Source of the DNA: Vespa crabro
Lineage: Eukaryota > Arthropoda > Insecta > Hymenoptera > Vespidae
Direction: 5' to 3'
Assembly (NCBI RefSeq): GCF_910589235.1
Contig: NC_060956.1
Location: forward strand, 13,815,999-13,879,998
Length of the DNA stretch: 64,000 bases
In this document: in pieces, positions 31,140-43,010 of the stretch
How the letters are laid out: the number at the start of each line of letters is the position of its first letter
Numbering within the stretch: position 1 is the first letter of the stretch
Program-made: the position numbers and the translations under genes
The notes under the pieces: generated by a model
Database searches by the model: none
Told to the model about the DNA's origin: nothing
Seen by the model: only the letters and a program-made list of their open reading frames with translations

Positions 31140-32100
31140 TCAAATAAAAAGACAAGGAGAGCAATACTTATTCTGTATTCTAAGATACGAACGATCCTCT
31201 TCAGATAATATTTTTTGTCTCTCTTTCTCTCTCCCTCTTCTTGTTTATTTTTTTTTCGTCGAGTACACAAAAAATATAATTAAAATTCTCGTAGCTTCGG
31301 ATAGGAAAAAAAAACAAAAACAAACAGAAGAGATAAATATACCACTAAAAATAAAACGAAAACACAAAGATTTCTTGTGATTACGAAAATATTTCAAATA
31401 AATGAAATAAATTTGATCGCGTATATTTCTAACGAAGATCTCGTTTGGTTCACATCTTAGCAAGAACACAGTCAATTCATGAATAAACGCGCGTCAAACT
31501 CAATACATTACCGATAAGCAGTTATATTGCGGTCGTTTCTGCACACACTCACACACACACACATTGTAAATACATATAAAGTACATAGCTACGTTGGAAC
31601 GTTGAAAGAGTTAAGAGAAGTATGAGGTAAAACCCTCGGGCACACGTGCGTTCCGATCGTACATCATTCAACGATCGAACCAGGGCCGTTAAACTCGTAT
31701 GCGACTTTCCGATCTGCGATCCTTGCTGGACTACTTCGTTCCTTACCGATATTTCAACGTTTTCTCGATAGGTATTGGCAATCGCAAATCGTAGGACGAA
31801 TTCTCAATTGAATCATATTCAATGGGATTTAAAATTTTACGATTTCGAAATTTCTAAAGAAATGTTAATCATCAGACGTACTGACAAATGTTTATCCACG
31901 TTGTAACCACGTTCGTACGTTTTTACGTTCTTTGTTTTATGTTAGTCGTTAGATTCGTTACACGAAAGGAGTTTGCAGAAGGTATAGTTGTGTCGCATAG
32001 GCGGTCGGCATTGTAACGACCTAATAGGAAAACACGCGGAACGACTAGCCGTTTTTTTCCGTAGCGAGCTGCCAAACAAAGCTAGTAGAAGAGAAGGAAA
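31140..32100. other. Intergenic stretch, no gene recognised
   Basis: T/C tract at 31215-31240, A-rich 31300-31370, short (CA)n at 31543-31562. A reverse 186-codon frame (32502-31942) spans the next two microsatellites and is considered a repeat-extended frame. Confidence 0.5.
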
Positions 32101-32109
32101 ATAAAGTGT

Positions 32110-32202
32110 TTGTTTGTGTTTGTTGTGTGTGTGTGTGTGTGTGTATGCGAGCATGCGAGCATGCGCGAACGAGGGGAAGAGAGAGAGAGAGAGAGAAAGA
32201 GA
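32110..32202. repeat. (TG)n, GCATGCGA and (GA)n compound repeat
   Basis: A TG run at about 32117-32142, then three GCGAGCATGCGAGCATGCGC-type units, then a GA run to 32201. Confidence 0.92.
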
Positions 32203-32636
32203 TGAAAAAACATCGTCGTACGCGTTGTTCTTCGTCGCAAATCGAACAGCTGCTCGTATATGTTTCATGGATCGAAATGATTCCTGATAAAGTGACCTGT
32301 TAACATCTGCCACTTGGATTGTATGTAAATCGACTGACATTAATCCGGCATATGACCCGATTGCCAGCCGCTTATTTTCAGGCCTTGTAAAGATTAAATG
32401 TCCCATTTTTATTTTCTTTGTTATATTTATCTTGGGATAACTAATGATGTCATAATGAAAATACTTATCTATCGACGTTATACAATATTTTGTAAACAGC
32501 AATACTATTTTTTGAGAACTTTGGAAATAAAGTTATATTTTGTGGATACACATGAGAGATGAAAACATAATTAACAATGAAACGGTAAACTTTTTTTTAT
32601 TGCGGAACTTGAAACGGAAAATACCGAAAGGGAAAA

Positions 32637-32673
<37 letters not shown>

Positions 32674-33870
32674 AACAGAGAGAGAGAGAAAAAAAGAAAG
32701 AGAGAAGGAAAGAAGAAAAATACTTGGAGAAACGTGATGACAGCGAGAGGAAGAAGAAAAAAAAAAGAAAAAATGTAACCGCGCGAATGTATACGCAAGA
32801 AATTGAACAAATTGGGGCAAAGAGAAGTTCGAGATAAAGTAATATTTTTAATCACATCCGATCGAAGTCCCGCAGTCTCGTAGTCGATGTAAACAATCCG
32901 TTTCTTCATATTGATAACACTTTTTAATTTTTTTTGTCTACGTAATGGATTTTCGCTAAATAACTCACAATCTATATCTTGTTCTATCTTACGTTAATCA
33001 TCGAGCTCATAATAAGCAGGTACTCTAAATACCAAGGATCACGTACATTCAATTAGTTTTAATGATAAGGCCGTTAACTAATTATTCTTTCGATGTTCGC
33101 ACCATTAATCGCAAAATGATTACCGTGATGATAGGAAAGATGGTGAATGCGCGTTAAAATCTATTTATCAAATACCTCTTAGATCCGACAGTTCGTTTAA
33201 TTAATTGAAAGATAATATTGCAATAAGAAATGGAAAATGGTAAAGATAAAGGAAACGAAACTTTTCATTCCGCTTTAGTAGATAATACTATCTGCAGTAT
33301 CTCTAATAAATATATATTGTAGGTAAGTATCTAACTAAATTTATATATCCGTTAATTCGGTATATATATATATACCGCGTTGACGATGTACAATGTACGA
33401 CGTACGACGTAAATAAGTATGTATAGTTATTTACTCGGTACGTAACTATTACCTACCAATTTCTAAGATTTCCATCGATTGTTGTAATCTTCGAGTTGCG
33501 TCAGGGTTGAGTGTCACCTTCTTTATTTCCGATATAAATATAATTTATAATGATACACAAATGCTATACAATAAAAATAAATATTTTAAAGTAGAAACGA
33601 CTTAAGGAAATCATTTGATAGGTAGAAATCAAATGATCGATAATCGCGAGTATTCGACGAAATTATTTCCATTCGTATTAATATCTAAGAGAATTCTCTC
33701 TCGTTTAAGGATACTTCGGCGAGTTGGATCGCGAGTTGGATCTCTCTCGACGTATGGAAATTGCTGAGGATCGTTAAGTCGTTCTTCCGCGTCAAAGCGT
33801 TTCCCATTGCGAAAGGAGGAGTCTCGACACAATGTCAAGACGTTCTTCTCGCGGAGAAACCAAGCGCGTT
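32203..33870. other. AT-rich stretch with one purine array
   Basis: A GA/GAAA/GAAG array at about 32635-32760. The remainder is AT-rich. TAG|GTAAGTAT at about 33322 is a strong donor-like site without a convincing open exon. A palindromic CGACGTACGACGTA run lies at about 33398-33412. No gene recognised. Confidence 0.5.
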
Positions 33871-33871
33871 T

Positions 33872-34014
33872 CTCTCTCTCTCTTCTCTCTCTCTTTCTCT
33901 CTCTTTCTCTCTCTTTCTCTCTTTTTCAACGATGAGGTAACTACGTTCGCCAATTAACTCACCAGTAAGAAGGAGAAAGAGAAAAAGAAAAAGAGAAAGA
34001 GAGAAAGAAAAAGA

Positions 34015-34062
<48 letters not shown>

Positions 34063-34188
34063 CGAACTGGTAACCCCGGTTCCAGAAAATCCTTGCAGAA
34101 CCAGATACGTGTGCACACGCGAACGAGAACGAGAGAAAGAAAGAGAGAGAGAGAGAGAAGGAGAAAGAGAGAGAAAGAGAGAAAGATA
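33872..34188. repeat. Inverted (TC)n and (GA)n tracts
   Basis: A TC/TTTC tract at about 33872-33925 faces GA/GAAA tracts at about 33970-34060 and 34128-34187. They are complementary and could form a long hairpin. Reverse frames of 100 and 158 codons across it are repeat translations. Confidence 0.93.
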
Positions 34189-34189
34189 G

Positions 34190-35310
34190 ATCGTGCGCGC
34201 TTCGCGTTGCTGTAATAGCGTATCGAGCAATCTCCGTGGAATCTTCCTGTTCACTGCCCATCGAGAAAGCACGAGCTTGCCGTCGGCGAATAGCTTCGTC
34301 GCGGATCGCACCGTTTTAACGAAAGCATTCTGTGCTACCCAATGGATCGATCTATTCCATCCTTCTCTTCGAGGAAAGAGTTAGTCAAATCAGTATAGAT
34401 CTGAAATATTTTACTCTTTTCATTTCAGAAGAGCGTATGATGATTTATTATTGATTAAAAAGAAAAGAAAAAGAGAAAAGAAAAGAAAGAAAAGAAAAAA
34501 AACGAGAAATATATATGACATATAGATTTGGAAAATAAATTATTAAAATTGGAAACTTTGAAAAAATAACCGTGAGTAATTTCATCAATAATTTAATCGT
34601 ATCTATATATCATTAGAAATGGGAATAAAATTTATTTAATTGAAGAAATGTTTGTAAAAAAAAAACAAGTACCGCTTTGTTCCTGATAATAAGAATGTAG
34701 GAAGAAACATCTTAGGTATAAGTTCTCTCGAAGTCGTGGGATTCGCACGAGGATTCCCAGAGGGACACGTTAGTCCTGGCACTTATGTCGCATAGGATTA
34801 ATCGTTGTCTTCTTTCGTACGAATTGCCGCTACTACTCTTGTAATACGTAGCATATATGTACGTACGTACATGGACGTATCTGACTCTCTACTGTCTTTG
34901 AAGAGCAGCTCTAGCAACGTTTTATAGGGTAGGCAGATGGTCGTCAGAAAACATCGCGTAGAAATTGTAAATGTCACGTTGTAAGGAGAAAACGAGGATA
35001 CGGTCTTTATTTTTAACGAAAACTCGCCGAACAAATTTCCTTTCGCTCGTTCATAGAATCGGCCAAATAGAGACAATTAACATTTTATTTTATTATGGAT
35101 AATGGATTAGCGCATTAATAATACGTAAATATACTATTGTATTTTCTCTCAGGAGCATGCTAAAAGACGATCTAAGGTTCCAATCGGATCTATACCTTTC
35201 GATGCATCGAGGAACGTGGCTTATGTCGCTTCGTTCCAAGCAAAAACTTGCGTGGTTCGAACGAAGATGGATGGGTGAAAGCCATGCGATGCCGATGCTG
35301 ACCATTTACT
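34190..35310. other. Intergenic stretch, no gene recognised
   Basis: CpG-rich at 34190-34330, then AT-rich. AAAG-rich at 34455-34505. No supported frame. Confidence 0.5.
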
Positions 35311-35313
35311 AGT

Positions 35314-35347
35314 TCTTTCCGTTCGAGAACTCTTTCCGTTCGAGAAC
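35314..35347. repeat. Two tandem 17-bp copies with HSE-like palindromes
   Basis: TCTTTCCGTTCGAGAAC occurs twice head to tail. Each copy ends in GTTCGAGAAC, a TTCnnGAA inverted pair as found in heat-shock elements. Two inverted pairs 17 bp apart could act as a weak HSF site or be chance. Confidence 0.55.
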
Positions 35348-35349
35348 GC

Positions 35350-36750
35350 AGTAAGAACGATGCCTTAGCGAGTCGTTCACGCATCTCGATCGAATTAAGA
35401 CATAACTCAACTACTTGCCTTCTTATTCTTCGTCCTACTCGAACGATTCAACGATGGTGAGCATGTTTTCTTTGTATATGTGTATGTATATATATATTTA
35501 ATACGTTGAATATCCTAAGGGTTTACCGAAGATTGATAATCAAATTTTGCAAACGTTATTTAATAATATATTTTTATTTCGATTCAATATTAATTCAATT
35601 CGACGGATTTTTAGGTTTCATGATTAAAATTATAGGAATAAGAAATGTTATATTTTTATAATATTATATTTTTTTTTTTTTGCAATTTATCTTGACTTTG
35701 ACCGACGTAATCATATGAAGTAATGTTATAATGAAAAGTAAATGTATTCTACGCATTTTAATGTACCCATTAGTTATGACGGGTTTTAATAAAAGATGAC
35801 GTAAACAGATCTGGTATTAAAATGTTTTTGCAATTTTTTTTCTAACACATTTCTTAAGAACAGTAATATAAGTTTAATGTAAAAAAATAAATAAAAAAGA
35901 TAATATGACAATGAATACTGCTGTAGATTTTAAACAATCTAAAAATTATTAAAGAAAAGAAAGAAAAAATGTTATGAAAGATATTACGCGAATATATCAA
36001 TTTATGCAAGATTACCTCGGCGATCAACTTTGTTAAATATTTGCTTAGACAGATGAATATATCTTATGAATATAGCTTGTGAATATATCTGTTAAATATT
36101 TATCTATCCAGATGAATACGTATTATTATATTCCATTAGCACGAAATATTACAGAATCCTTGCGAATTTCAATTGCGAAATATTCATACACATGTGTTCG
36201 ACTTTCCCTAACAAAAAAAAGGAAAAAAAAAAGAATCTCGATCCAGCATCAAAAAACTTTGTTGGCGTCTTTGAAGATATTTTCATCAATCTTTCGAAAG
36301 CACGTATTCAACGAAGAACGAGAAGAAGAACTTTCACGAATTATTTAACGTTTTTAAAAATCGAATGGCCGCTTCTTTTTTCAGTCATAACGAGAGTTAA
36401 AACGACAAAAAAAAAAGATGTGTTTGTTGATAAATAAGAAGGGATATACATTTTAAGCGAACTGATCCATTCTTTTTCAATAGCTATGACAAATGAGCTG
36501 TGGAACTTGGAACTTTTACTCTTTCATATGGGGAACAAATGTCGTTCTCGCGTCTCAAGGACGGTCGACAAGCTCGTCGTTTAACTTCCTAGATTCAACT
36601 TTAGAATTCTTTTGGAGAAATTATCGACCGAATCTTTCAGTGAATGACGCTCTATATGTAAGTAAGCAGATCTAATTGCCTAGAAATTTTTCACTACGAG
36701 CCGTTCGTTCGATTTTTTTTCAGGCGAAAAAAAAAGAAAGAAAAAAAAGG
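35350..36750. other. AT-rich desert
   Basis: Strongly AT-rich. GAATATAGCTTGTGAATATATCT-like short duplications near 36050-36095. Small forward frames (36079-36437) are Lys/Ile/Ser-rich and unsupported. Confidence 0.55.
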
Positions 36751-36751
36751 T

Positions 36752-36768
36752 GGAGGAGAAAGAGAGAT

Positions 36769-36812
<44 letters not shown>

Positions 36813-36826
36813 GAAAAAGAAACAAC
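36752..36826. repeat. (GA)n microsatellite
   Basis: GA run between A-rich and GAAA flanks. Confidence 0.96.
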
Positions 36827-36829
36827 AGA

Positions 36830-37600
36830 ATAATAAAAGGAGGAATCGCATGCTTCCAGAGGCGATGCGTAGGCGATCCGCTTTTGCGTCGCATCAATGA
36901 CGACGACGAAGACGACGACAAGTTTCTCGTGAGACTCTATCTCGATCTTATCTTCACGAATAGCGGAATATTGAACAGCGCGAGTTGAGAATGACCCGGC
37001 TTGGAATGCGGAGAACTTTCAGAAGCGCGGGCAATTAGAGCAAATTAAGGCACTTAGCACTGGGACAAGAAGTCGGAGCTTCGTACGACTAATAGTTTCG
37101 TAACACTAACGTAGCTATCTTTGCTAGTTCGCAAGACACGCTTTACACGCTTACATGATAAATAACGTCTAACGAGAAGCTGTGATTCAAGTGTAACGAA
37201 CGATCTCCTCTGGTTCATTCGAAAACGATCGATATCGCGTTTGCTTTACTTCTCTCTACGATTCTTTGTTCGTTTTTTTTTTTTATTTATTTTTTGTTTT
37301 CCTTTCTTTTTTATTTTTATTTTTTCTTTTTTTTTTCTTTCGATCGATCCGAGATAAATTTGTTTCTAACATATATTCCTTTACATAATTTTGTGCAATC
37401 GACTTAGAAAGACGCAAACCAGCGTCGATCTCGTAACGTAAGTTAATGTATGCATATATGGTATCGTTGTGTTACTATCTCCTTTCCATTAATGTGTGTG
37501 TAAGACGTCGAAGTGGCGCGTAATTAGCGGACAATTTCGAGTTAGATGAATAATAGATATCTCGTAAGGCGGAGGCGGCTTCCAACGAGCTCACCGTGAA
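36830..37600. other. Intergenic stretch, no gene recognised
   Basis: CG-mixed to 37250 with GACGACGAAGACGACGAC at 36900-36918, then a T-rich tract 37275-37340. No supported frame. Confidence 0.5.
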
Positions 37601-37605
37601 TTCAC

Positions 37606-37627
37606 TCTTTCTCTCTCTCTCTTTCTT

Positions 37628-37664
<37 letters not shown>

Positions 37665-37815
37665 CTCTCTCTTTTTCTCTCTCTCTCTCTTTTTCTTTCT
37701 CTCCATCTCTCTCTTTATTTCTCGCTTCTCGACCAAGCCGTGTGAAAGCCTTTCCAAGAGATCGATCATGATTACTCGTGGTAGAAACTCCAAAGTGGAT
37801 CTTTCTCAAGGAAGT

Positions 37816-37855
<40 letters not shown>

Positions 37856-37876
37856 TCTTTCTCTCTTTCTCTCTTA
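37606..37876. repeat. Two (TC)n arrays
   Basis: TC/TTTC runs at about 37606-37727 and 37820-37876 with about 90 bp of complex sequence between them. Confidence 0.95.
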
Positions 37877-37879
37877 CGC

Positions 37880-38234
37880 GTGCACCCTATCGTCTCGGTG
37901 ATTTACTGGCTGACCTCACGGAGTCCATGTTTAGTGTCGATAATAATTATCACGAGGATCCTGCTCGGACTTATGTACCTCGTGAGAAGATAATACGTTA
38001 ACACCTTGAAATTCTTAATTCTTGGAAGATAGTGGGCCGTTTTAATTAGTACTTTACTTTAAACGTGTCTATCGTTACTACATTAGAAGTACGGTAAAAC
38101 GTTAATTACATGAAAGATCGTATATTAACAAATCTGAATTATTTGCAAAATTGATACCTGTATTATCAATAAAAAAGATATAGTTTTGTTGAATATATCA
38201 TATTACTTAAGATCAATTAAAATCAATTTATTAC

Positions 38235-38237
<3 letters not shown>
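37880..38237. other. Short intergenic stretch, nothing recognised
   Basis: AT-rich sequence between arrays. Confidence 0.6.
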
Positions 38238-38282
<45 letters not shown>

Positions 38283-38391
38283 GTATATATATATGTATAT
38301 GTATATATATATATATGTATATGTTATATATATATATGTATATGTATATATATATATGTATTTATACATATATGTATATATATATATTTTT
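38238..38391. repeat. (TA)n array with TATG/TTTA interruptions
   Basis: A pure TA run of about 40 bp followed by degenerate TATATG units. Confidence 0.96.
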
Positions 38392-38783
38392 TTTTTCTCT
38401 ATCCTAATTGCTTATCAGAAAATTTGTTTAACAACAAATGTTTTTCATCATGTTATTTCGGATAAGCAATATCCTAATTTACTTTCATTTTATTTCGTAT
38501 TTTTCTATAAACAATTTTTCTTATCAATAACGTTCGTTAAGATAACTCTTTACTTTAATTTAATCGAATGCATACATAAGACTTGTTGGATTCCCACGAG
38601 TCTATTGGAAAATCGAATTTAATATACAGATCCGCATGTCGTGATTTACGAGTTAAGATTTGAAAGAGACGACGGAGCACGTAGGTCGAACGGTAGTTTG
38701 AAATTCCTTCCGCTTGTAGGCGTGCAAAGTGCACACGTTCCGTGTACACTCGTTGAATGCTTGCTTGCGTGTAAATAAACGTG

Positions 38784-38848
38784 TATATATGTATATATAT
38801 GTATATATATATATATATGTATGTACATATGTATAATATTATACATAA

Positions 38849-38911
<63 letters not shown>
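38784..38911. repeat. (TA)n array
   Basis: Degenerate TATATG units followed by a pure TA run of about 55 bp. Confidence 0.96.
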
Positions 38912-38915
<4 letters not shown>

Positions 38916-39100
38916 TTAGGGAGCGCGGACCGACGGATATCGTGGGCGAAAGTGCTTTCTATCTGACCTACGATATGTCTCGGGTCTTTGGTTGTTTGAC
39001 TTGCGAACTGTCTCGTCTCGTTCTGTCGTGCACTCTAACAGTCCCTTAGTATAGGTACAAATTGTTTTTTTTGCTACGAAGATCCGATCAAAATGCGACA

Positions 39101-39132
39101 ACGATGACGACGACGACGACGACGACGACAAC
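39101..39132. repeat. (GAC)n trinucleotide repeat
   Basis: About ten GAC/ACG units, mirrored by GTC-type runs near 39705-39725. Confidence 0.92.
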
Positions 39133-39208
39133 GAGAAGTAATGTAAAAAGAATTAATTAAGAAAAATATAAGATACAATTAGAAGTACATTTCGTTTCAT
39201 TACTAAAG

Positions 39209-39559
39209 ATGAATCTTTGTGAACGTATGTATGTACTTACATGTAAAAATAGCAATACACATAATAATATATTTACTAAGACTTCTACTCGATCGAACGA
39301 TTATCTGACGTTATTACTGTATTTTAATCAAAACCATGACAGCCATGAGGGAATTTTAAAAACGTGGAGAAGCATATGGCATATTTCGATGCAAACCTGT
39401 GGAAAGTCGAGTTCATTTCAGAAACTCGATCCCATCGTGAAACGAACAATTTGTTTCTTTTTTACTTTTTTTTCTTTTTTTCTTTTTTTAATGACTGGTA
39501 TTCACTGTCACGCGACGGCATCACGTATTCTCATTTTTTTGAGGGAGTCGAGCGGTTAA
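39209..39559 (+). CDS. Uncharacterised ORF, 116 codons
   Basis: The family is not recognised. A true ATG opens MNLCERMYVLTCKNSNTHNN, then about 60 polar residues, a Phe/Leu-rich segment encoded by a T-run (39447-39488) that mimics a transmembrane helix, and a polar tail ending in TAA. An overlapping frame (39364-39660) is also open; before the T-run it reads MAYFDANLWKVEFISETRSH and after it GVERLKVTRFATFVEPWRYH, arguably more protein-like. The T-run might then be an intron's pyrimidine tract. Only one frame, if any, can be real. Confidence 0.27.
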   Translation: MNLCERMYVLTCKNSNTHNNIFTKTSTRSNDYLTLLLYFNQNHDSHEGILKTWRSIWHISMQTCGKSSSFQKLDPIVKRTICFFFTFFSFFLFLMTGIHCHATASRILIFLRESSG

Positions 39560-39795
39560 AGGTGACACGATTTGCAACATTCGTGGAGCCATGGCGATAT
39601 CACTTTCGCTACCGGCCCGCAGATTCCGTAACGTTGACCCATGACCCGCCTTTCCCCTGACGACGATGTCACACGGAGACATGGATGATAAATATTCAAT
39701 TCACAGTCGTCGTCGTTGTTGTTGTCGTGACGAAAGCGGCTTTTGTTGTCGCTAAGGATATAGTCTTAGTGAGAGTCTCCAAATACTATACTCCT

Positions 39796-39908
39796 AATTA
39801 ATTAATTAATTAATTAATTAATTAATTAATTTTGATTAATTAAAAGTTATTTGATTAACTAAAGGATATAGACAATAATTTAATTTGGATTAATTAATTA
39901 ATTAATTT
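39796..39908. repeat. (TTAA)n repeat in two blocks
   Basis: TAAT/TTAA units at about 39797-39831 and again at about 39890-39907. The unit is palindromic and would offer many TTAA targets to piggyBac-type elements. Confidence 0.95.
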
Positions 39909-39909
39909 C

Positions 39910-41310
39910 ACACTCAATCGAAACGGCGCATACATCGTATATCTATATAAGTATACATATATTTTATATATCTACATAAGTATACTTCCTTTTTTTTTTT
40001 ACAGTGGGAACTTCCCATACGATACTTTTCTATTGTTAAGAACATTTAAAAAGATCGAGGAAATGTACTTAAGTAATTAGATAGTCGACTATCGTGATTT
40101 CTATCAGTCGATTCTTTTAATTTATCAAGGAACTCTCTGTTAAGATCGATACCAAAAGTGTATATGTATATATGATGCTAAAAATACTGTTCGTTAATAA
40201 AATAAAATATCTCGAAGCTTCTTCGTAATAATTTTTTTTTACTGACTTGAATAAATATCAATTCTTTTTGAATATATGGCTACTTTCTTTTGTTCAAATA
40301 CAGAGTAAAATGAGAAAAATTTCATGCTTTAACGATGACAATTAAAAGAACGTTTCAGATGTCCTACCTGGTTGTCGTAGATTACCTTTCACAGTCAGCT
40401 GATAAATAGTATTCAACATAACATCTAGTGCCAGTTATATAAAGTGAACGTAAAAAGTGAGAGGTTCGAGAAAAAGCCGATAGGAAAAGAAAGAAAAATG
40501 GGTTTCGAGTGGTACACGCCTCGTAAATTCTTTTGCAACCATTAATCACAATGGTTTAGTCATTAATTACGACTCGATATAGATTAATCGACTACCTCGG
40601 ATATTCGTGATCCCAAATGGAATAAAAAAAAAATCATTTTGTTTGTTGATTATTAATTTACGCTCGTCGAAGTTACGCCTTTTATCGTTATCGTATAGAA
40701 TATTTATGCTTACGTTTCGAGATAATCATTGTAAAAAAAAAAATTAAAAAGAAATTCAAGTAGTCACGTCGAAAAAACATTGAGGTCAATTTGCATACGC
40801 AATTTGCAGACTGCTTGGCATCTCTTGACGATGCTTGCAAATGTTGATCGTTAACCTTTGACGCAAGTGGACTGTTCGGATTATCTTCTTTAATTACGAG
40901 AAACTGGCCTTCGATCGGGAGCATATCTTTCGGATTGATCCTCTTTCTTTTTTTCTTTTTTTTTTTCTTTTTCTTATTTTCAATAAAAATCAATCAACCG
41001 ACATTAAACCGAGATAAGTGTTAACGTTTCTTTCTGACGTAGTTGAAATATCGTGTCTTTTTAAATTGGTCGAATGATCTCTTTCTTTCTTCCTTTCCAC
41101 GAACTCCGGCACGCAGTACACTTCCATTAAAATGACAAACTCTGGAATTTTCTTAAAACGCACATTCGTAGTTAATAATTATTGTAATAATTCGTCGAAT
41201 CATGGATTACACATTTAGTAATCATGATATTTGCATAATTCATGCTGTAAGTAATAAAGATCTTTGCATAACCTCAGGCTATATATAGATAAAGTAACAA
41301 TAGGATTAAA
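39910..41310. other. AT-rich stretch, no gene recognised
   Basis: Low-complexity A/T-rich sequence. A T/C-rich tract lies at 40938-40980. The 101-codon reverse frame (40993-40688) begins in that tract and lacks support. Confidence 0.5.
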
Positions 41311-41313
41311 TTG

Positions 41314-41358
41314 TCGATAAAGATAATAATATCACACTCTCGATAAAGATAATAATAT
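41314..41358. repeat. Direct 19-bp repeat, 26-bp spacing
   Basis: TCGATAAAGATAATAATAT occurs at 41314-41332 and 41340-41358. Confidence 0.93.
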
Positions 41359-41724
41359 TAAAATTATTTCGTTTACATCTTCATTAACTCGAATTAATTA
41401 AATGTACCATTACGTTAGTTAGTACACCAAGTACTTGAGTATCTTACGTCCTTATTGTTCTTCATTTAATGATGAACAGATGATACAAAGATCGCAATTA
41501 TAGAATGACGAGGAAGAATCCGTCGTATCGTCTTATCAATACGACCGATCGATCATCCATGGAGTTCGAGACTTGATCGATCGTTTCGTATTCACGATTT
41601 TCATCGACAACAAGCGAATATATATCCGCTTCGATGTGAGTCGGAGCAAAAGCGCAGCTGCGAAGAAAGCACGGCGATGAGCGAGCAGGATACAGGTGCG
41701 TGCGAATTGTCTATGGATAAAGAA

Positions 41725-41727
41725 GAC

Positions 41728-41776
<49 letters not shown>

Positions 41777-41870
41777 GAGAGAGAGAGAGAGAGACAGAAC
41801 AACAATAGACAGAACAGAAAGAAAGGAAGAAAGAAAGAAGAAAGAAAGAAAGAAACAGAAAGAGAGAAGG
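41725..41870. repeat. (GA)n/(GAAA)n array
   Basis: GA run with GACA and GAAA interruptions. It extends a 182-codon forward frame (41696-42244). Confidence 0.95.
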
Positions 41871-41908
41871 GTATAGACAACGCGTTCACACGTGAACTGG
41901 TTTTACAC

Positions 41909-42244
41909 ATGCCGGAGCACGTGCAAGCGCGTGCATTTCTCCCCCTAGGTATAGATCAACGATCGCGTGGGCAATGCCTTATAGGTATTGTAATCGACGA
42001 TTGCAAAAGATTGTCGACCTCTTTTCTTGCCCACTGTCGATTGCCGTTCGCTAGACCCGCTCGCTCTCCGTGTATCCTGGTTCGATCAACGAATCGAATA
42101 ATCGAAATTCAAATTCCCTCCTTTTTTTCTACCCTCTCTTTTTTTCTCTTTCTCTATTTCTTTCCTTTTTCCTTAATTGTGTATTATTTTGTTCGCCTAC
42201 AGGAAGAAAGATATGAGCCACGAATTTCAAGTAAAAAGTGGTAA
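41909..42244 (+). other. Complex open frame after the purine array
   Basis: An ATG at 41909 opens MPEHVQARAFLPLGIDQRSR and about 110 residues in all, of which the first 70 are repeat-free and Arg/Cys-containing; the rest is encoded by a pyrimidine tract. CACGTGCAAGCGCGTGCA is a CpG-rich motif cluster at its start. No family is recognised. Confidence is low because the pyrimidine tract that ends it looks like the 3' end of an intron (see next exon). Confidence 0.2.
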
Positions 42245-42263
42245 CTTTATTCAACTTGAACAG
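42203..42263 (+). CDS. Candidate 61-nt internal exon with good splice sites
   Basis: A long pyrimidine-rich run leads to TTTTGTTCGCCTACAG (AG at 42201-42202). The donor after 42263 is CAG|GTGAAC. Read with one leading base (G), the 61 nt encode KKDMSHEFQVKSGNFIQLEQ and end in phase 0; the two other frames contain stops or lack a clear product. TTAATTGTG upstream could serve as branch region. No family is recognised, and the partner exons are not assigned. Confidence 0.33.
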
Positions 42264-42308
42264 GTGAACGAACGTTCAGCACGAATATGTTATGTGTTGA
42301 ATCCACGT

Positions 42309-42311
<3 letters not shown>

Positions 42312-42357
<46 letters not shown>
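42312..42357. repeat. (TA)n microsatellite
   Basis: Pure TA run of about 38 bp. Confidence 0.96.
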
Positions 42358-42362
<5 letters not shown>

Positions 42363-42480
42363 ATTTACTTTCTTGTTCGAGAGAAAAGAATATAGGAAGA
42401 GAAGGGAAAGCAGAAAAAAAGGTCGAGGCTGCCTTTCGATGGGAAAGAAAAGAGAAAAATTGGAAGGGAGGATGAGAGGG

Positions 42481-42969
42481 TTGGAGATAAAAAAACAGAA
42501 AGAGAGAGAGAAAGAAAAAACATGCTTGTAAGAGAAAGGAAGAAAGAAAGAAAGGAGAGAGAAGGAAAGAGAGAGAGAGAGAAGGGAAGACGACTCGGTC
42601 GAGGGCCGGGAATGAAAAAAAGAGGAAGGCAAGAAGCGAACTGTGGGGAGGAGCTGCAAGAAGGAAGAGGGGAGTCGAGGAAGGGTATTAGAGTCGACCT
42701 TGGAAAGAACCTTGCAAGGCCGTCACGCTTACCTGTGGACCGTCTCGGACGGCTGCTGCCGCTGCTGCTCTCCGTGCTGCTCTCTCAGAGAAAGAGAGGG
42801 GGTGGGAGAGGGAGAGAAAGAGAGAGAGAGAGAGAGAGAGACCGGATTTCTCTCATCCGAGATGCGATACGGAGAAAGCCTGCAAGGTACTGCCGATCTT
42901 ACGTTCGTCTTGTCTTACGTACGCGAAATCGATCTGGCGGCTCGTTGGACGAATGTCCAATGAGAGAAC

Positions 42970-43002
<33 letters not shown>

Positions 43003-43010
43003 AATTGTTG
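42481..43010. repeat. Cluster of three (GA)n arrays
   Basis: GA/GAAA arrays at about 42495-42590, 42785-42842 and 42962-43008. Complex CpG-rich sequence (42590-42780, including GCTGCTGCCGCTGCTGCTC) lies between. Long Arg/Glu/Lys frames here are repeat-extended. Confidence 0.9.

Noticed and set aside
31942..32502. Reverse 186-codon frame
   Set aside because: Its length depends on the GA and TG arrays at 32110-32202; the remaining parts have no splice or poly(A) support.
41696..42244. 182-codon forward frame as one protein
   Set aside because: The first third is an Arg/Glu run from a GA array and the end is a T/C-rich tract ending in an acceptor; only the middle is complex, so it was listed as an open region, not a gene.
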